Assembly (NCBI GenBank): GCA_020832225.1
Contig: JAFIFA010000059.1
Location: 1 to 37,653 of the forward strand
Direction: 5' to 3'
Source of the DNA: Balneolaceae bacterium
GTDB taxonomy: Bacteria; Bacteroidota; Rhodothermia; Balneolales; Balneolaceae
Length of the DNA: 37,653 nucleotides
A program made the translations under genes and the position numbers. Positions within the stretch are counted from its first letter, which is position 1. Each line of letters begins with the position of its first letter. Shown in pieces: positions 20,165 to 29,800 of this stretch. A model generated the notes under the pieces. It was not told the DNA's origin and searched no databases. It was given only the letters and a program-made list of their open reading frames with translations.

Positions 20165-22942
20165 ATGTCCGGTATGAAAGATCTGTTACCATCCCCATTC
20201 AGAATAACACTGCTGCTGTTGGCCACCATCTGGTTTCTGCAGCCGGTTCAGGCACAGGAGAAGTTTACGTTTGAAGACGTAATGAAATTTGAAGATATCA
20301 AAACGCCCGTTATCTCCGGCAACGGAGAGTGGGTAGCCTTCGGCGTATGGCCGGAGCTTGGCGACGGTGAAGTGAGAGTTAAAAGGGTAGGTTCATCCGA
20401 CGCCCTCACCATAGAGCGAGGTGAACGTCCACAGCTGACCCATAACGGCCGTTGGGCAGGTGCGCTGGTGCAGCCACCCTATATTGAAGCGCAGAACGCA
20501 GGGCGAAACGCCCCGAGGCAGAGTCTAAAGCTGATGCGTACCGATGGAGGTGAGTCGCTTGAGCTCGAACGAGTACGCTCTTTCTCATTTACCAATAATA
20601 GTGAATGGGCGCTGGTTCACCACTACGAGGAGGAGGGCGTGAGTGATGCAGATGGACACCATTCGCGTGTTGGTCAGCCGGCCACACTGGTGCGGCTCGG
20701 AAACCTGGAGCAGAAACAGCTCAACTTTGTTCGAGAAGCCTCTGCCGATAGCACATCATCCTGGCTGGTCTATACCGTTGCCGATACCTCGGGCGCTGAA
20801 AATGGAATCTACAGGATAGACCTAAGTGCATCATCTCCGGTAGCGGAGCGTGCACACGGTAGCGAGCATGGTTTCTACTCAAACCTGAGCTGGGACCACA
20901 GCAACGGGCGCATCGCATTTACCGCATCAGAAATGGATAGGGATCACGACTACCTGCCCGGAGATGCAACAATCTATACATGGAGCATGTCTGCAGACGG
21001 CCCGGAAGCGGCAGTGCGCCCAGAAGATGCTGAAGAGGGTTACCGGCTTCGATCGAACAACGCACTGACCTGGACCAACGACGGTGCAAGGCTCTTCTAT
21101 GGAGTGATGGATGCCGAGATGGTAGCACTGGATGAATATAAGGAGGAGAGTGACTCGCTCACTGCGGATAATCTCTACGACGTTGACCGGATTTTGAGTG
21201 AAATTGAAGGGAAGGTGTGGCATTGGGACGATCCCCAGATCAAGACACATGAAAAACTGACCTGGGGCAGCCGAAAGAACAGGCTCTACCGTGCTGTTCT
21301 GCACCTGGAGAGTGGAGAGAATGTGCAGCTTGGGAGGCATGAAATCCCGTCGGTTCCACCCGTTCATAATCAGCGGTACGCAATTGGCTCTTCTGATATT
21401 CCCTACAAAAAACTGAGAACCTGGGACGGAATCTACAGAGATCACTATCTGATCGACCTTGAGACCGGAGAGGCAACCAAGTTTCTCGAGAAGCAGCGTT
21501 TCGGTGCAACCCTTTCGCCCAACGGGAAATTCGTGGCGTGGTTTGATGGAAAAGACTGGCAGCTAAAAGATACGGAGTCGGGGATGGTGCGAAATCTTAC
21601 CGAAGATATTGAGACTCCCTTTCAGCAGGAAGATAACGATCGTCCACAGCCTGATGGATCTTACGGTATCGCGGGGTGGCTTGATGATGATGCCGCTGTG
21701 CTGATCAACGACAAATTTGACGTTTGGCAGTTTAACACACGTACCAGCCAGGCGATCTCACTTACCGACGGGAAGGGACGCACAGAGCAGCGGGTATTCC
21801 GAATACGTGACCTGAATCCGGACAAAGAGACATTCAGCACGCGAGAGCGACTGCTCTTCACAATGTTCCACGACCTGGATAAGAACTACGGTTTCTATGA
21901 AGGGCGAATTGGCAGGGAAGGTGTAGGCCGTGTGATGGAAGATGAGAAGCGGTTTAATATCACCGCGTTTGCGGAGCATGATGACGCCATTCTCTTTACG
22001 CAGGAGACCTATACGGAGTATCCAAATCTCTGGGTTGCTTCCGACCGCCGATTCAGAAATCCGGTTCAGGTGTCGCGGCTGCATGAAGATCTGACCGATC
22101 GTTTTGCATGGGGACATGCAGAGTTGATTGACTGGGTGAATATGGATGGTAAAACCGTGCAGGGAATCCTCTACTATCCCGGTGATTACGATCCTGACGA
22201 GACCTATCCCGTATTCATCTACTACTATGAGAGGTTTTCACAGAGGCTTTATGAGTTCAATACACCGGTTACCAACCATCGTCCTAATATCGCCCAATAT
22301 ACGAGCGACGGATATGCGGTGTTTCTGCCCGATGTCTGGTTTGATGTGCCAATTCCCGGATATTCAGCCACCAAGAATCTGGTTCCGGGTGTACATAAGC
22401 TGATTGAGATGGGGATTGCAGATCCCGATGCGATTGGCCTGCACGGGCATTCATGGAGCGGTTACCTTACCGCCCATGTGGTAACCCAGACCGATATTTT
22501 TGCGGCTGCGGTTGCTGGGGCTCCGGTTGGTAATATGACCAGCGCCTACAGCGGAATTCGCTGGGGTACCGGTCTTGCGCGTCAGTTTCAGTATGAGCAG
22601 ACCCAAAGCCGGCTTGGCGTGAGTATGTGGGAGAACTTGGCTCCATATATTGAGAACTCGCCGGTATTCTTTGCAGATCGCATCAACACCCCGCTGATGA
22701 TTCAGCATGGCGATGCGGATGAAGCGGTGCCGTGGTATCAGTCAATTGAGCTCTATCTGGCGCTGCGAAGAAATGGGAAGGATTCCGTATTTCTGCACTA
22801 CTACGACGAGCCGCATCATCTCAGGCAGTTTGCGAACCGTCTCGACTACGCGATCAAGATGAAAGAGTATATGGATCACTATTTGAAAGGGGATCCGGCG
22901 CCAGCGTGGATTACGGATGGCGTGCCCTATCGCGGAGACTAA
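20165..22942 (+). CDS. Exported S9-family serine peptidase
   Basis: This prolyl-oligopeptidase-type (S9) peptidase has a signal peptide (hydrophobic core about residues 13-25, cleavage after VQAQ near 31) and so acts in the periplasm or beyond. A beta-propeller-like region occupies about 40-640 and an alpha/beta-hydrolase domain about 650-915. The catalytic triad can be placed: Ser763 in GHSWSGY, Asp852 in HGDADEAVP, and His884 in DEPHHLR. The nucleophile motif is usually GxSxGG; here it is GHSWSG, with Ser in place of the first Gly. At 925 residues it belongs with the large S9 peptidases of Bacteroidota. A start at ATG 20174 is equally possible. Substrates are unknown, probably peptides. Confidence 0.88.
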   Translation: MSGMKDLLPSPFRITLLLLATIWFLQPVQAQEKFTFEDVMKFEDIKTPVISGNGEWVAFGVWPELGDGEVRVKRVGSSDALTIERGERPQLTHNGRWAGALVQPPYIEAQNAGRNAPRQSLKLMRTDGGESLELERVRSFSFTNNSEWALVHHYEEEGVSDADGHHSRVGQPATLVRLGNLEQKQLNFVREASADSTSSWLVYTVADTSGAENGIYRIDLSASSPVAERAHGSEHGFYSNLSWDHSNGRIAFTASEMDRDHDYLPGDATIYTWSMSADGPEAAVRPEDAEEGYRLRSNNALTWTNDGARLFYGVMDAEMVALDEYKEESDSLTADNLYDVDRILSEIEGKVWHWDDPQIKTHEKLTWGSRKNRLYRAVLHLESGENVQLGRHEIPSVPPVHNQRYAIGSSDIPYKKLRTWDGIYRDHYLIDLETGEATKFLEKQRFGATLSPNGKFVAWFDGKDWQLKDTESGMVRNLTEDIETPFQQEDNDRPQPDGSYGIAGWLDDDAAVLINDKFDVWQFNTRTSQAISLTDGKGRTEQRVFRIRDLNPDKETFSTRERLLFTMFHDLDKNYGFYEGRIGREGVGRVMEDEKRFNITAFAEHDDAILFTQETYTEYPNLWVASDRRFRNPVQVSRLHEDLTDRFAWGHAELIDWVNMDGKTVQGILYYPGDYDPDETYPVFIYYYERFSQRLYEFNTPVTNHRPNIAQYTSDGYAVFLPDVWFDVPIPGYSATKNLVPGVHKLIEMGIADPDAIGLHGHSWSGYLTAHVVTQTDIFAAAVAGAPVGNMTSAYSGIRWGTGLARQFQYEQTQSRLGVSMWENLAPYIENSPVFFADRINTPLMIQHGDADEAVPWYQSIELYLALRRNGKDSVFLHYYDEPHHLRQFANRLDYAIKMKEYMDHYLKGDPAPAWITDGVPYRGD

Positions 22943-22967
22943 CTCTTTGTGATCTGATTCATGATAT

Positions 22968-23014
22968 GAAACGGGGTGTTTTTCGAATGGGAGACATCCC
23001 GTTTCTGTTTTGTG
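22968..23014 (+). terminator. Terminator after the S9 peptidase gene
   Basis: GAAACGGGGTGT (22968-22979) pairs with ACATCCCGTTTC (22994-23005) over 12 bp with one G-T pair and a 14-base loop. A T-rich run follows (TGTTTTG). It starts 26 bases after the stop codon. Confidence 0.7.
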
Positions 23015-23188
23015 TATTGATGTAAGCGTATTGTGAACTTCGGAACTTAGCGCCATAGTGGTTCAAAAAGGTACAGTCAGAGGTCTACCACTTTGACATC
23101 ATGACACTAAGAATTACAATGGTTGATATTCAGTACTGCCAAACACAAATTAATATTGAGTCAATCTTAAATTTAATCAGACAGAATC

Positions 23189-23635
23189 ATGACGTGGAAT
23201 GTATATCTCTCCGGTGAAATTCATTCAGACTGGAGAAAGGAGATCATCAAAGGTGTAGAAATTGAGAACCTTCCGGTTGAGCTCTCAGCGCCCGTTACCG
23301 ATCACCCCGCTTCTGACAATGTAGGGGTTGATATTTTGGGCAAAGAGGAGAGCGATTTCTGGAAGGATCATAAAGGGGGCAAGATCAACGCGATCCGAAC
23401 CCGGACGCTGATAGAGAAGTCGGATATTGTGGTTGTGAAATTTGGAGATAAATACCGTCAGTGGAACGCGGCGTTTGATGCAGGCTACGCTACAGCACTG
23501 GGTAAAAAACTGATTGTAATGCATCCTGAGGAGCACACCCATGCCCTCAAAGAGGTGGATGCCGCCGCGCTTGCCGTAGCGAAAACCACCGAGCAGGTGA
23601 TCGAAATTCTGAAATATGTGACGGAGAAGAAGTAG
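23189..23635 (+). CDS. ytoQ: YtoQ family protein
   Basis: The protein is recognisable as YtoQ, a conserved family with a fold related to nucleoside 2-deoxyribosyltransferases; its reaction is not known to me. The 148-residue length equals that of Bacillus YtoQ. It opens with MTWNVYLSGEIHSDWR, and has the family stretches SAPVTDHPASDNVG (about residues 33-46), IVVVKFGDKYRQWNAAFDAGYA (about 79-100) and KLIVMHPEEHTHALKEVD (about 106-123). It is a probable cytoplasmic protein. Its stop lies four bases from the stop of the leftward DinB-like gene. No partner gene suggests a pathway. Confidence 0.9.
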   Translation: MTWNVYLSGEIHSDWRKEIIKGVEIENLPVELSAPVTDHPASDNVGVDILGKEESDFWKDHKGGKINAIRTRTLIEKSDIVVVKFGDKYRQWNAAFDAGYATALGKKLIVMHPEEHTHALKEVDAAALAVAKTTEQVIEILKYVTEKK

Positions 23636-23639
23636 GAAA

Positions 23640-24218
23640 TCACTCTTTCTCTTGAGCATTCGAAAACATCTCGAGTGTTTGGCTGATCTGCCAAAAATGC
23701 CGGCGCTGGTGGGCATCGATCAGTGCCAGCATCTCCGTAACGGTGAGTGACAACAAGCTGAACAGTGGGTGCTTCCCTTTCAGACGGTCTGCGTTGATTC
23801 CTTCATCCCGCATCATTTCAACAAGAGTGATTAGCTCCTGTTGATTCCGTATTAAAGCTGTTCGGGTTTCATTGATATTTCCGGACATGTTTTCCGGATA
23901 GAGCGGCTTCAATGTTCCAATTTTCATCTTGTAGGGCGGCTCCATCCATTTGATGAAGAGGCTCTTGGATAGTCCGACCCTGAATTCAGCCGGGGTATCT
24001 TCAGGGCTTTTCGGATGCGACTTCAATAATTGGCCAATCTGATCCTGATAGAGCTTGTTGAACTGAATGATATGTCGACAGATCTCCTCCGTACTCCACT
24101 TATCGGCCCCTGGTCTTAGCGTAAAGGTGCTGTCTGAAAGTTCAGCAATCTCTTTGGCTCTCTCTTTTCCGTTTTCAAATCTGTCCAGAAAATCACTGTA
24201 TCTGTAGGTTCGACTCAT
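23640..24218 (-). CDS. DinB-fold (four-helix bundle) metal-binding protein
   Basis: This is a member of the DinB/DinB_2 superfamily, four-helix bundles that bind a divalent metal through three histidines. The superfamily includes thiol-S-transferases and damage-induced proteins and is not the polymerase DinB. Visible metal-ligand candidates are His in WSTEEICRHI (about residues 40-49) and the pair in DAHQRRHFWQI (about 168-178), at the expected N- and C-terminal places. The length of 192 residues is normal. It has no signal peptide, so it is probably cytoplasmic. Function is not predictable beyond the fold. It is 36 bases downstream of the leftward GH3 gene, whose orientation it shares. Confidence 0.8.
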   Translation of the reverse strand: MSRTYRYSDFLDRFENGKERAKEIAELSDSTFTLRPGADKWSTEEICRHIIQFNKLYQDQIGQLLKSHPKSPEDTPAEFRVGLSKSLFIKWMEPPYKMKIGTLKPLYPENMSGNINETRTALIRNQQELITLVEMMRDEGINADRLKGKHPLFSLLSLTVTEMLALIDAHQRRHFWQISQTLEMFSNAQEKE

Positions 24219-24254
24219 AGATGTCGCTGTTAGGTTGTGACTTTGGAAATTTGC

Positions 24255-25376
24255 TTAGTTGGTTAATCTCTCTTTTGCGGCCATAATTCGCTGATAGGAC
24301 TCATCGATCATCTCCTCGGTGATAGCTCCTTCATCAATAAGATTCTTGACAATTTCGATACCTTTAGGGAGAATTTCAGGGTCATAAACAGAATTGTTGG
24401 CGAAAATCAGTACATCCACACCGGCGATGATGGCACTTTCGATAGCTGACTCTACACCGTAGTAGTTACGGATGGCGTCCATCTGCATATCGTCAGAGAA
24501 GAGCAGCCCGGTGAATCCGATCTCATCCCTGAGAAGAACCGTCTGTACATCACGAGAGAGTGTGGCTGGTACATCGGGATCAAGATTCTCATTGAAAACG
24601 TGTGCGGTCATTACAGCAAAGGGGAGGGTACCCTCTGATAGCATACGGTAGGGTTCAAGTTCGATCTCCTCCCAGGTATCGGTTACATCGGCCATTCCGA
24701 CGTGGGAGTCGTTCCAGGCGCTTCCATGGCCGGGAAAGTGCTTCAGTACACCAAGAACCCCGGCACGTTCAAACTCCTCGAGGTATATTTCGGTATGGCG
24801 AACCACAACTTCCGGATCGGCTGAAAAGCTGCGGTCCAATTGACCAATAACCGGATTTTCAGGATTTGTGTTGAGATCCACAACCGGTGCGAAATTCACG
24901 TTAAAACCGAGATCACGAAGCTGATCGGACATGAGAGCAGCATAATGGCGGGTGCTGTCTGCTGTGTCAATATTGCCGATATGACTGGCAGAGACGTGGT
25001 TTACAAACCCGCGATCGGTTTTGAGGCGAGCTACACGTCCTCCCTCCTGATCCACGGCCATCAATAGAGGTGTTTCAGCCAGATCCTGAAGAGACCCAAT
25101 CAGATTGCGTACCTGTTCGGACGATTCAATGTTACGGTTGGGTGTGCCGGTGGGGACATCGTAGTCAAAAAGAATTACCCCTCCCAGGTTGAGCTCTTCA
25201 ATATCTCTCCGGATGTGAGATGTATCTGCAGCTTCAAATCCCTTGAATCCAACCATGAACATTTGCCCGATTTTTTGTTCGAGAGTAGGCTCAGTATGGG
25301 TGTTTTCTGCAGCGTATGTGCATGAAATTAGTGAAAAAGCGAGAAGTGGAAAAAGAGTCAGTAGTAATCGGTACAT
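24255..25376 (-). CDS. Lipoprotein glycoside hydrolase family 3 (NagZ-like)
   Basis: This GH3 enzyme probably cleaves beta-linked N-acetylglucosamine, for example in peptidoglycan turnover. A lipobox LISC places the lipidated Cys at residue 19, so it is anchored in the envelope rather than cytoplasmic like E. coli NagZ. The family signature KHFPGHG is at 202-208. DSH (213-215) supplies the acid/base His of NagZ-type enzymes, and Asp295 in LLFSDDMQM is the likely nucleophile. The protein has only the N-terminal barrel domain (373 residues), as in NagZ, without the second GH3 domain. Activity is inferred from these residues; the exact glycan is not known. Confidence 0.86.
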   Translation of the reverse strand: MYRLLLTLFPLLAFSLISCTYAAENTHTEPTLEQKIGQMFMVGFKGFEAADTSHIRRDIEELNLGGVILFDYDVPTGTPNRNIESSEQVRNLIGSLQDLAETPLLMAVDQEGGRVARLKTDRGFVNHVSASHIGNIDTADSTRHYAALMSDQLRDLGFNVNFAPVVDLNTNPENPVIGQLDRSFSADPEVVVRHTEIYLEEFERAGVLGVLKHFPGHGSAWNDSHVGMADVTDTWEEIELEPYRMLSEGTLPFAVMTAHVFNENLDPDVPATLSRDVQTVLLRDEIGFTGLLFSDDMQMDAIRNYYGVESAIESAIIAGVDVLIFANNSVYDPEILPKGIEIVKNLIDEGAITEEMIDESYQRIMAAKERLTN

Positions 25377-25473
25377 AAGTAGGTTTTTTAGGGTATGTCG
25401 AAATGGTAGCAGGTTGCGTTAAAGAGGTAGAAGGTTTCAGTCACCCAATCCGCTGTGAATCCTTGTTTTCATT

Positions 25474-25494
25474 AGTTTTTTTTAATAAAAAACT
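25474..25494. repeat. AT-rich inverted repeat between the GH3 and TPR genes
   Basis: AGTTTTTT, TTAAT, AAAAAACT form a perfect 8-bp-arm inverted repeat. It is immediately followed by TTTGTAACAAAA, a possible ECF-type -35 element on the + strand, in the leader of the gene at 25663. It may be an operator or simply AT-rich spacer. Confidence 0.35.
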
Positions 25495-25662
25495 TTGTAA
25501 CAAAATGGGGCTGAAGCGATCTTGTGTATAGATAATGTACAATTAGTGTTTATAAAAGGCCTAAGGGGGTTAAACACAAAATTGAACATCAGCACAAAAA
25601 AGCAGGCTGATGACGTTTATTTCGGCAATCTACATACAAATATCAAACACTAAAAGCAGTTT

Positions 25663-26412
25663 ATGACTGAGAGTAAACATAACCTGGAACTCGAAGAGAA
25701 GATCGATCTCTATCTGGATGGGAAGCTGTCTGCGGCAGAAGTTGATGAACTCTGGGCTGAACTCATACAGGATGAGTACTACTACGATTATCTCAAAACG
25801 GCAGCCAGTCTGAAAGGCCTTGCAAATGAGAATAAGGCGGAGAAAAAGAATGAGTCTCAAAAAACAGCCAAAATATTTACACTTAACCCGGCAGGATGGA
25901 TGGCAGCCGCAGCAGTTCTTGTGATTGCTATTGGCCTTGCAGTATTTAACCTTCAGGAGAGTACATATTTTGAAGTTAAACCGGTTTCACAGATTGAGCT
26001 GGATTACTACCGTTCTGCGGAAGGAACCAGCGATGAATCGGTATCATCCGGAGTATTAATCGAAGCGATCCGGCTGGCAAATAATGGTGATGTGAGTGGT
26101 GCACTTACCATTCTGGAACTGCGGGCTGAAGAGACGGATGAGATCTATGTGAGACAGGAGCTACTGGTAACGGCCGGTTCTATACTCTACAATACCGGTC
26201 AGTATCGCGAAGCAGCAGAACGTTTTGAAAAGGCACTTGACGTAGACTCCGGAGATCCACTCCTGATGGAGAGAAACTACTGGTATCTGGGCAACACCTA
26301 CTTTCAGCTCAACAAAATTGTTGAAGCAAAAGAGGCCCTGGAACGCGCCCATGAGCTGAACGGCGCCTACAGCCGAGTGGCCAAAAGCTATCTGAAGGCA
26401 CTCTCTGAATAA
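25663..26412 (+). CDS. Single-pass membrane protein: anti-sigma-like N-terminus with periplasmic TPRs
   Basis: This 249-residue protein has three parts. A cytoplasmic region (1-77) begins with an acidic stretch, LEEKIDLYLDGKLSAAEVDELW (about 10-31), that resembles the helical start of zinc-free anti-sigma factors such as the FecR and zf-HC2-like families. One transmembrane helix follows (about 78-98). The periplasmic remainder holds TPR-like helix pairs, clearest at TGQYREAAERFEKALDVDSGDP (about 183-204) and YLGNTYFQLNKIVEAKEALERAHEL (about 209-233). No zinc-binding His/Cys cluster is present. It lies next to the TPR-CHAT gene and 5 kb from an ECF-like sigma gene, which suggests but does not prove an anti-sigma role. 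Confidence 0.7.
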   Translation: MTESKHNLELEEKIDLYLDGKLSAAEVDELWAELIQDEYYYDYLKTAASLKGLANENKAEKKNESQKTAKIFTLNPAGWMAAAAVLVIAIGLAVFNLQESTYFEVKPVSQIELDYYRSAEGTSDESVSSGVLIEAIRLANNGDVSGALTILELRAEETDEIYVRQELLVTAGSILYNTGQYREAAERFEKALDVDSGDPLLMERNYWYLGNTYFQLNKIVEAKEALERAHELNGAYSRVAKSYLKALSE

Positions 26413-26434
26413 AGGGCTATCCTTTAATAAATTG

Positions 26435-26472
26435 AATCCCCATCACAGGTCATGTGTGGTGGGGATTTTTTT
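26435..26472 (+). terminator. Terminator after the TPR membrane protein gene
   Basis: AATCCCCATCACA (26435-26447) pairs with TGTGGTGGGGATT (26455-26467) over 13 bp including one G-T pair, with a seven-base loop. A T-run follows to 26472. It begins 23 bases after the stop codon. Confidence 0.88.
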
Positions 26473-26521
26473 GTTTTGGGGAGTCGGAAGGGGAAAGCCA
26501 GAAGCTCAAAGTGGATAGGGT

Positions 26522-26575
26522 TGAATCGCTGAATTGTTGAACGGTTGAATCGTTAAAGCGTGAAAAGTGAAAAGT
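26522..26575 (+). repeat. Decaying octamer tandem repeat
   Basis: In 8-base phase the sequence reads TGAATCGC, TGAATTGT, TGAACGGT, TGAATCGT, TAAAGCGT, so the consensus is TGAATCGT. Two copies of the heptamer GAAAAGT follow (26562-26575). It is non-coding and lies between convergent genes. Confidence 0.65.
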
Positions 26576-26666
26576 TGGGAACCGGATGGGGTGAGCAGAG
26601 AGGGGCAGGGCTTATCCCCAAAAATCGGGAGAGTGAGTTCGCTCAAAGGGGCAAGAAATAGTAAAT

Positions 26667-26711
26667 TCTCACTGCGCTCTCTGCGCCTTCTCCGCGTGTG
26701 CTGCGGTTAAA
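26667..26711 (+). repeat. CTCTGCG-type intergenic element
   Basis: The stretch holds CACTGCGCTCTCTGCG, CCTTCTCCGCG and TGTGCTGCGGTTAAA. It resembles low-complexity intergenic sequence built of CTCTGCG-like units that I have seen in many unrelated bacterial genomes. This resemblance is from memory and has not been searched. Confidence 0.4.
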
Positions 26712-26834
26712 TCGTCCCTCAACATTATCCGTCCCAAACATCAGTTTTTACCGAAATAGTAAGTTGTTTGTTGAAAATGAATAGGGTTAAACTGTTGAGC
26801 TGCTTTGCCCACCGAGTTAATATCTCACACCCAC

Positions 26835-29800
26835 TTAAGCCGCTTTTTGACTTGTAGTGACTCTTGAGAAGGTGATGCCCAGAACCAATAGCGCAGCAAG
26901 GAGTATGCCTCCGTTTCTCTGGCTGCGGTCGGGAAGGATCGGGCTGTTGTCACCATTCATGATGTAGGCTCCCCAGTAGTGAGGGTTGGCGTTTCGGCCC
27001 TGTATAAACTCAATCTTGGCCTTCTGAATCGCTTTCGATTTGCTGAGTCCGTCGTTGAGATGCTCATAAAATAGCGTTGCAAAATCAGCCGCAAAGTGAT
27101 CGTTAACCGACCATGCATTCAGAATCAGGCTTTGTGCTCCGGCATATCGAAGCGCACGGCTGATGCCCATAATGCCGCTTCCCTGCAGATAGCGGTCGCC
27201 ACCAGACTCACAGGAGTTGAGCATAATCAGATCATTCCGGAGATTAAGATCAAATAGTTCGTATGCGAACAACTGACCCATAACCTCCCTTTCTGCAGAG
27301 CTCTCCGAGTCTGCATAGAAATGGAGCCGGGAAAAAAGAGGATCGCTGTCTGAAACCTCACTATGGGTTGCCAGATGAAGTATGCGGCTCTTGCCGGCCA
27401 GCTCACGAAACGCATCGGACGTTGCCGACTCATCAATCATGGAGGAGTGATTACCCAGTCGGTTCAGACGTTCAGAAATAGATACAATCTCACCCGGTGC
27501 CTGAGGCAGTGAGATCAGGTTTCTGTTTGTCGCTTCATTATTGAAGTTGGAGACGCCAAACCCGGAAAAATCGTGATCAAACTGTCGGGCTGTAGATCTG
27601 CCATGGTTTGTAAGATCCCTTAGGCTGTTGGCCGAGCGAATATCGACCTTTTCAACCAGGTACTCTGCGGAACCGTAGCTGATGGCAGATTCAGGCGGAT
27701 TTACAGGTATTACAGAAAGCGGCAATTGATGAAAAAATCCGTCCGGAATAAAGATGATTGAAGCAGCTTCACTACCTAGCTCATCAAAGCCAAAATGTTG
27801 TCCGGCTTTATAGAGAAGGTTCAGGTCGGTTTTACCGGTAATTAGAGAGTGAACGGCTTCATCATAGAGTTCGGAATTGGCACTGTTGATCGGTTTACGC
27901 GTAATCTCTACTGAGTTGCGATTCACTTTTGTAATATAGTAGGTGGAATCGATCTCGGTAAGGTGCACAATCATCTGGTCTGACCGGAGCTTTCGCTGAA
28001 TAGCGCGAATGTTGAGTTCGTTATACGCCCCTGATGTTGAACGCCCAACAATGGATGCACGTTGAGCAGAGAGGCGCTCAACCTGATTTTGCAGGGCGCG
28101 ACGCTCCTGGCCGGTTGTTGTAAACATCTTGTTCCGAATCTGCTCCATCTCGTTGGTGATATTTCTCTTCTCCGTGAGCTGCTCATCAGTGAGTACGTTC
28201 GCCTGAATGAGCGGATTGTCGGTGAGAGATGCATCATTAATCGTTTTAAAGCGGTCCAGAAGCTGAAGGGCTCTATTGTTATCTCCTTCATCGATCAGGA
28301 AATTGGTGTAAGACTCTATCAGGCGAATATACTGAGGCTCAACAGACCAATAGCCGGTTTCGAGCTGGGAGGTGTTCTGTGCCCGTTCAAAAACGAGATC
28401 TGAAACATCGCTATAAACTGCGTGGGCTTCACGGTGGAGATCCTGGTTTACAAGTATTTCAGCCTCAATGGTTCTGGCTTTGACAAGGACGGTAAAATTG
28501 AGAACGGAAATATCGTGGGTTCGAAACTCACTAATCTTAGATGCGGCCTCTTCAAAACGATCCGTTTTGGTGTAGATATTGGCGAGCTCCACGAGAGCTT
28601 CAAGGTAGGTGGCGGTGCTGGAAGAGCTGCTCGAAAGAGAAACAATCTCCTGCTGTAGCTGTTCACTCTGATCCCATCTGCCCTCCTGATTGTGGAGTCG
28701 GGATCGTTCACTCAACACCCTAATTCTCATTCTGCTGTCATCAAGTTCATCCATCAACGATTCTGCAATATCGAGCTGCTGATGAGCTGAACTTCGATTG
28801 CCAAGAAACTGAGCTTCAAAAACTGCCTTGGATATGTGTATAGAGACCAAGTCAGTCAGATTGTTGGTCTGTAAAGCCAACTCAGCTGCCTCAGAGACAT
28901 ACTGTTCCGCAAGATCCCAGTTACGGTTGGTCCTGTAGAAAAGGTGCAGGTTTCTATAGATCCGAATTTGTTGATCATAGTTATCATTCTCTTTGGCAAT
29001 GTTGAGGGCATTCATTTGGGTATCAACATAAAGAGAAGACTCACCTGTTTCGAAGTAAATGAGACTGAGGTTGTTGTACAGACTTGCTTTTACCGAAATT
29101 GGTAAGTCACCCATTTCGAGGACCTCTTCAAAAACATTTCGTGCTTCTTGATAATTATTGAGCTGATACAAATATCCACCCTGCGAAATTTTTATCGAGA
29201 TAACACCAAAAGCATCATCGATGTAACTACTAAGAGGTAAGGTGTGATTTCGCTGAATGTAGAGCGCTCTATCTAATCTGTTCGTTTGATAGTTGGCAAA
29301 GTCTGCAACCCAGTATAGATCTCTTAATAGTCTGGACATTGGCAAATACTCCAGATCCATCAGGTCTTCAAAAAGATTTGAAACGACTTGGAATTGATTA
29401 TTAATATCGGCTGCCGTTGTCAATGTTGAAACAATAAAGTCCCTGTCACGCTTAACCGGTATGGATTTGTACCTCTCTCCCCAAACGTTCAGAATCTCCG
29501 TAAAAAAGTCATCGCTTGAGAGGTTATTATTTCTTGTATAAAAAGCGGTAAGGAAGTACTGGAACTGCCACTCTCTGAGGTCTAGTTCGGTAGCGGGGAG
29601 CGACTCTCCTCTCTTGGCCAGGAGATTTAGTTCGTATGAAGTTTCTGTAGAGTCAAATTCAGCATAAAAAGTATCAAACATAGTCTGTCTGCGGTCCGGA
29701 TCAGCCTCAAGCAGAAGAGAATAGAAGAGTATCTCTTCATATCCGAATAGAAGGGAGAAGTTATATGCGGAGTCTTTTTCTTCGCCCTCAGTGAGAACAC

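Larger units (their letters stand above)
26413..26834. other. Gene-free stretch with terminator and low-complexity repeats
   Basis: No coding frame is supported in these 422 bases, which lie between the 3' ends of the convergent TPR-membrane and CHAT genes. The stretch contains a strong terminator (26435-26472), a decaying octamer tandem repeat (26522-26575), and a CTCTGCG-rich element (26667-26711), each listed separately. Confidence 0.7.

Noticed and set aside
23640-24218. DinB-fold protein as an SOS polymerase
   Set aside because: The DinB superfamily meant here is a metal-binding four-helix bundle, unrelated to the Y-family polymerase of the same name.
25495-25502. Third copy of the bipartite motif upstream of the TPR gene
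   Set aside because: TTGTAACA is present, but the second half does not match at the required spacing, and a lone 8-mer is expected by chance in this length.
26522-26575. CRISPR array
   Set aside because: The units are only 7-8 bases and contiguous, with no spacers and no cas genes nearby.
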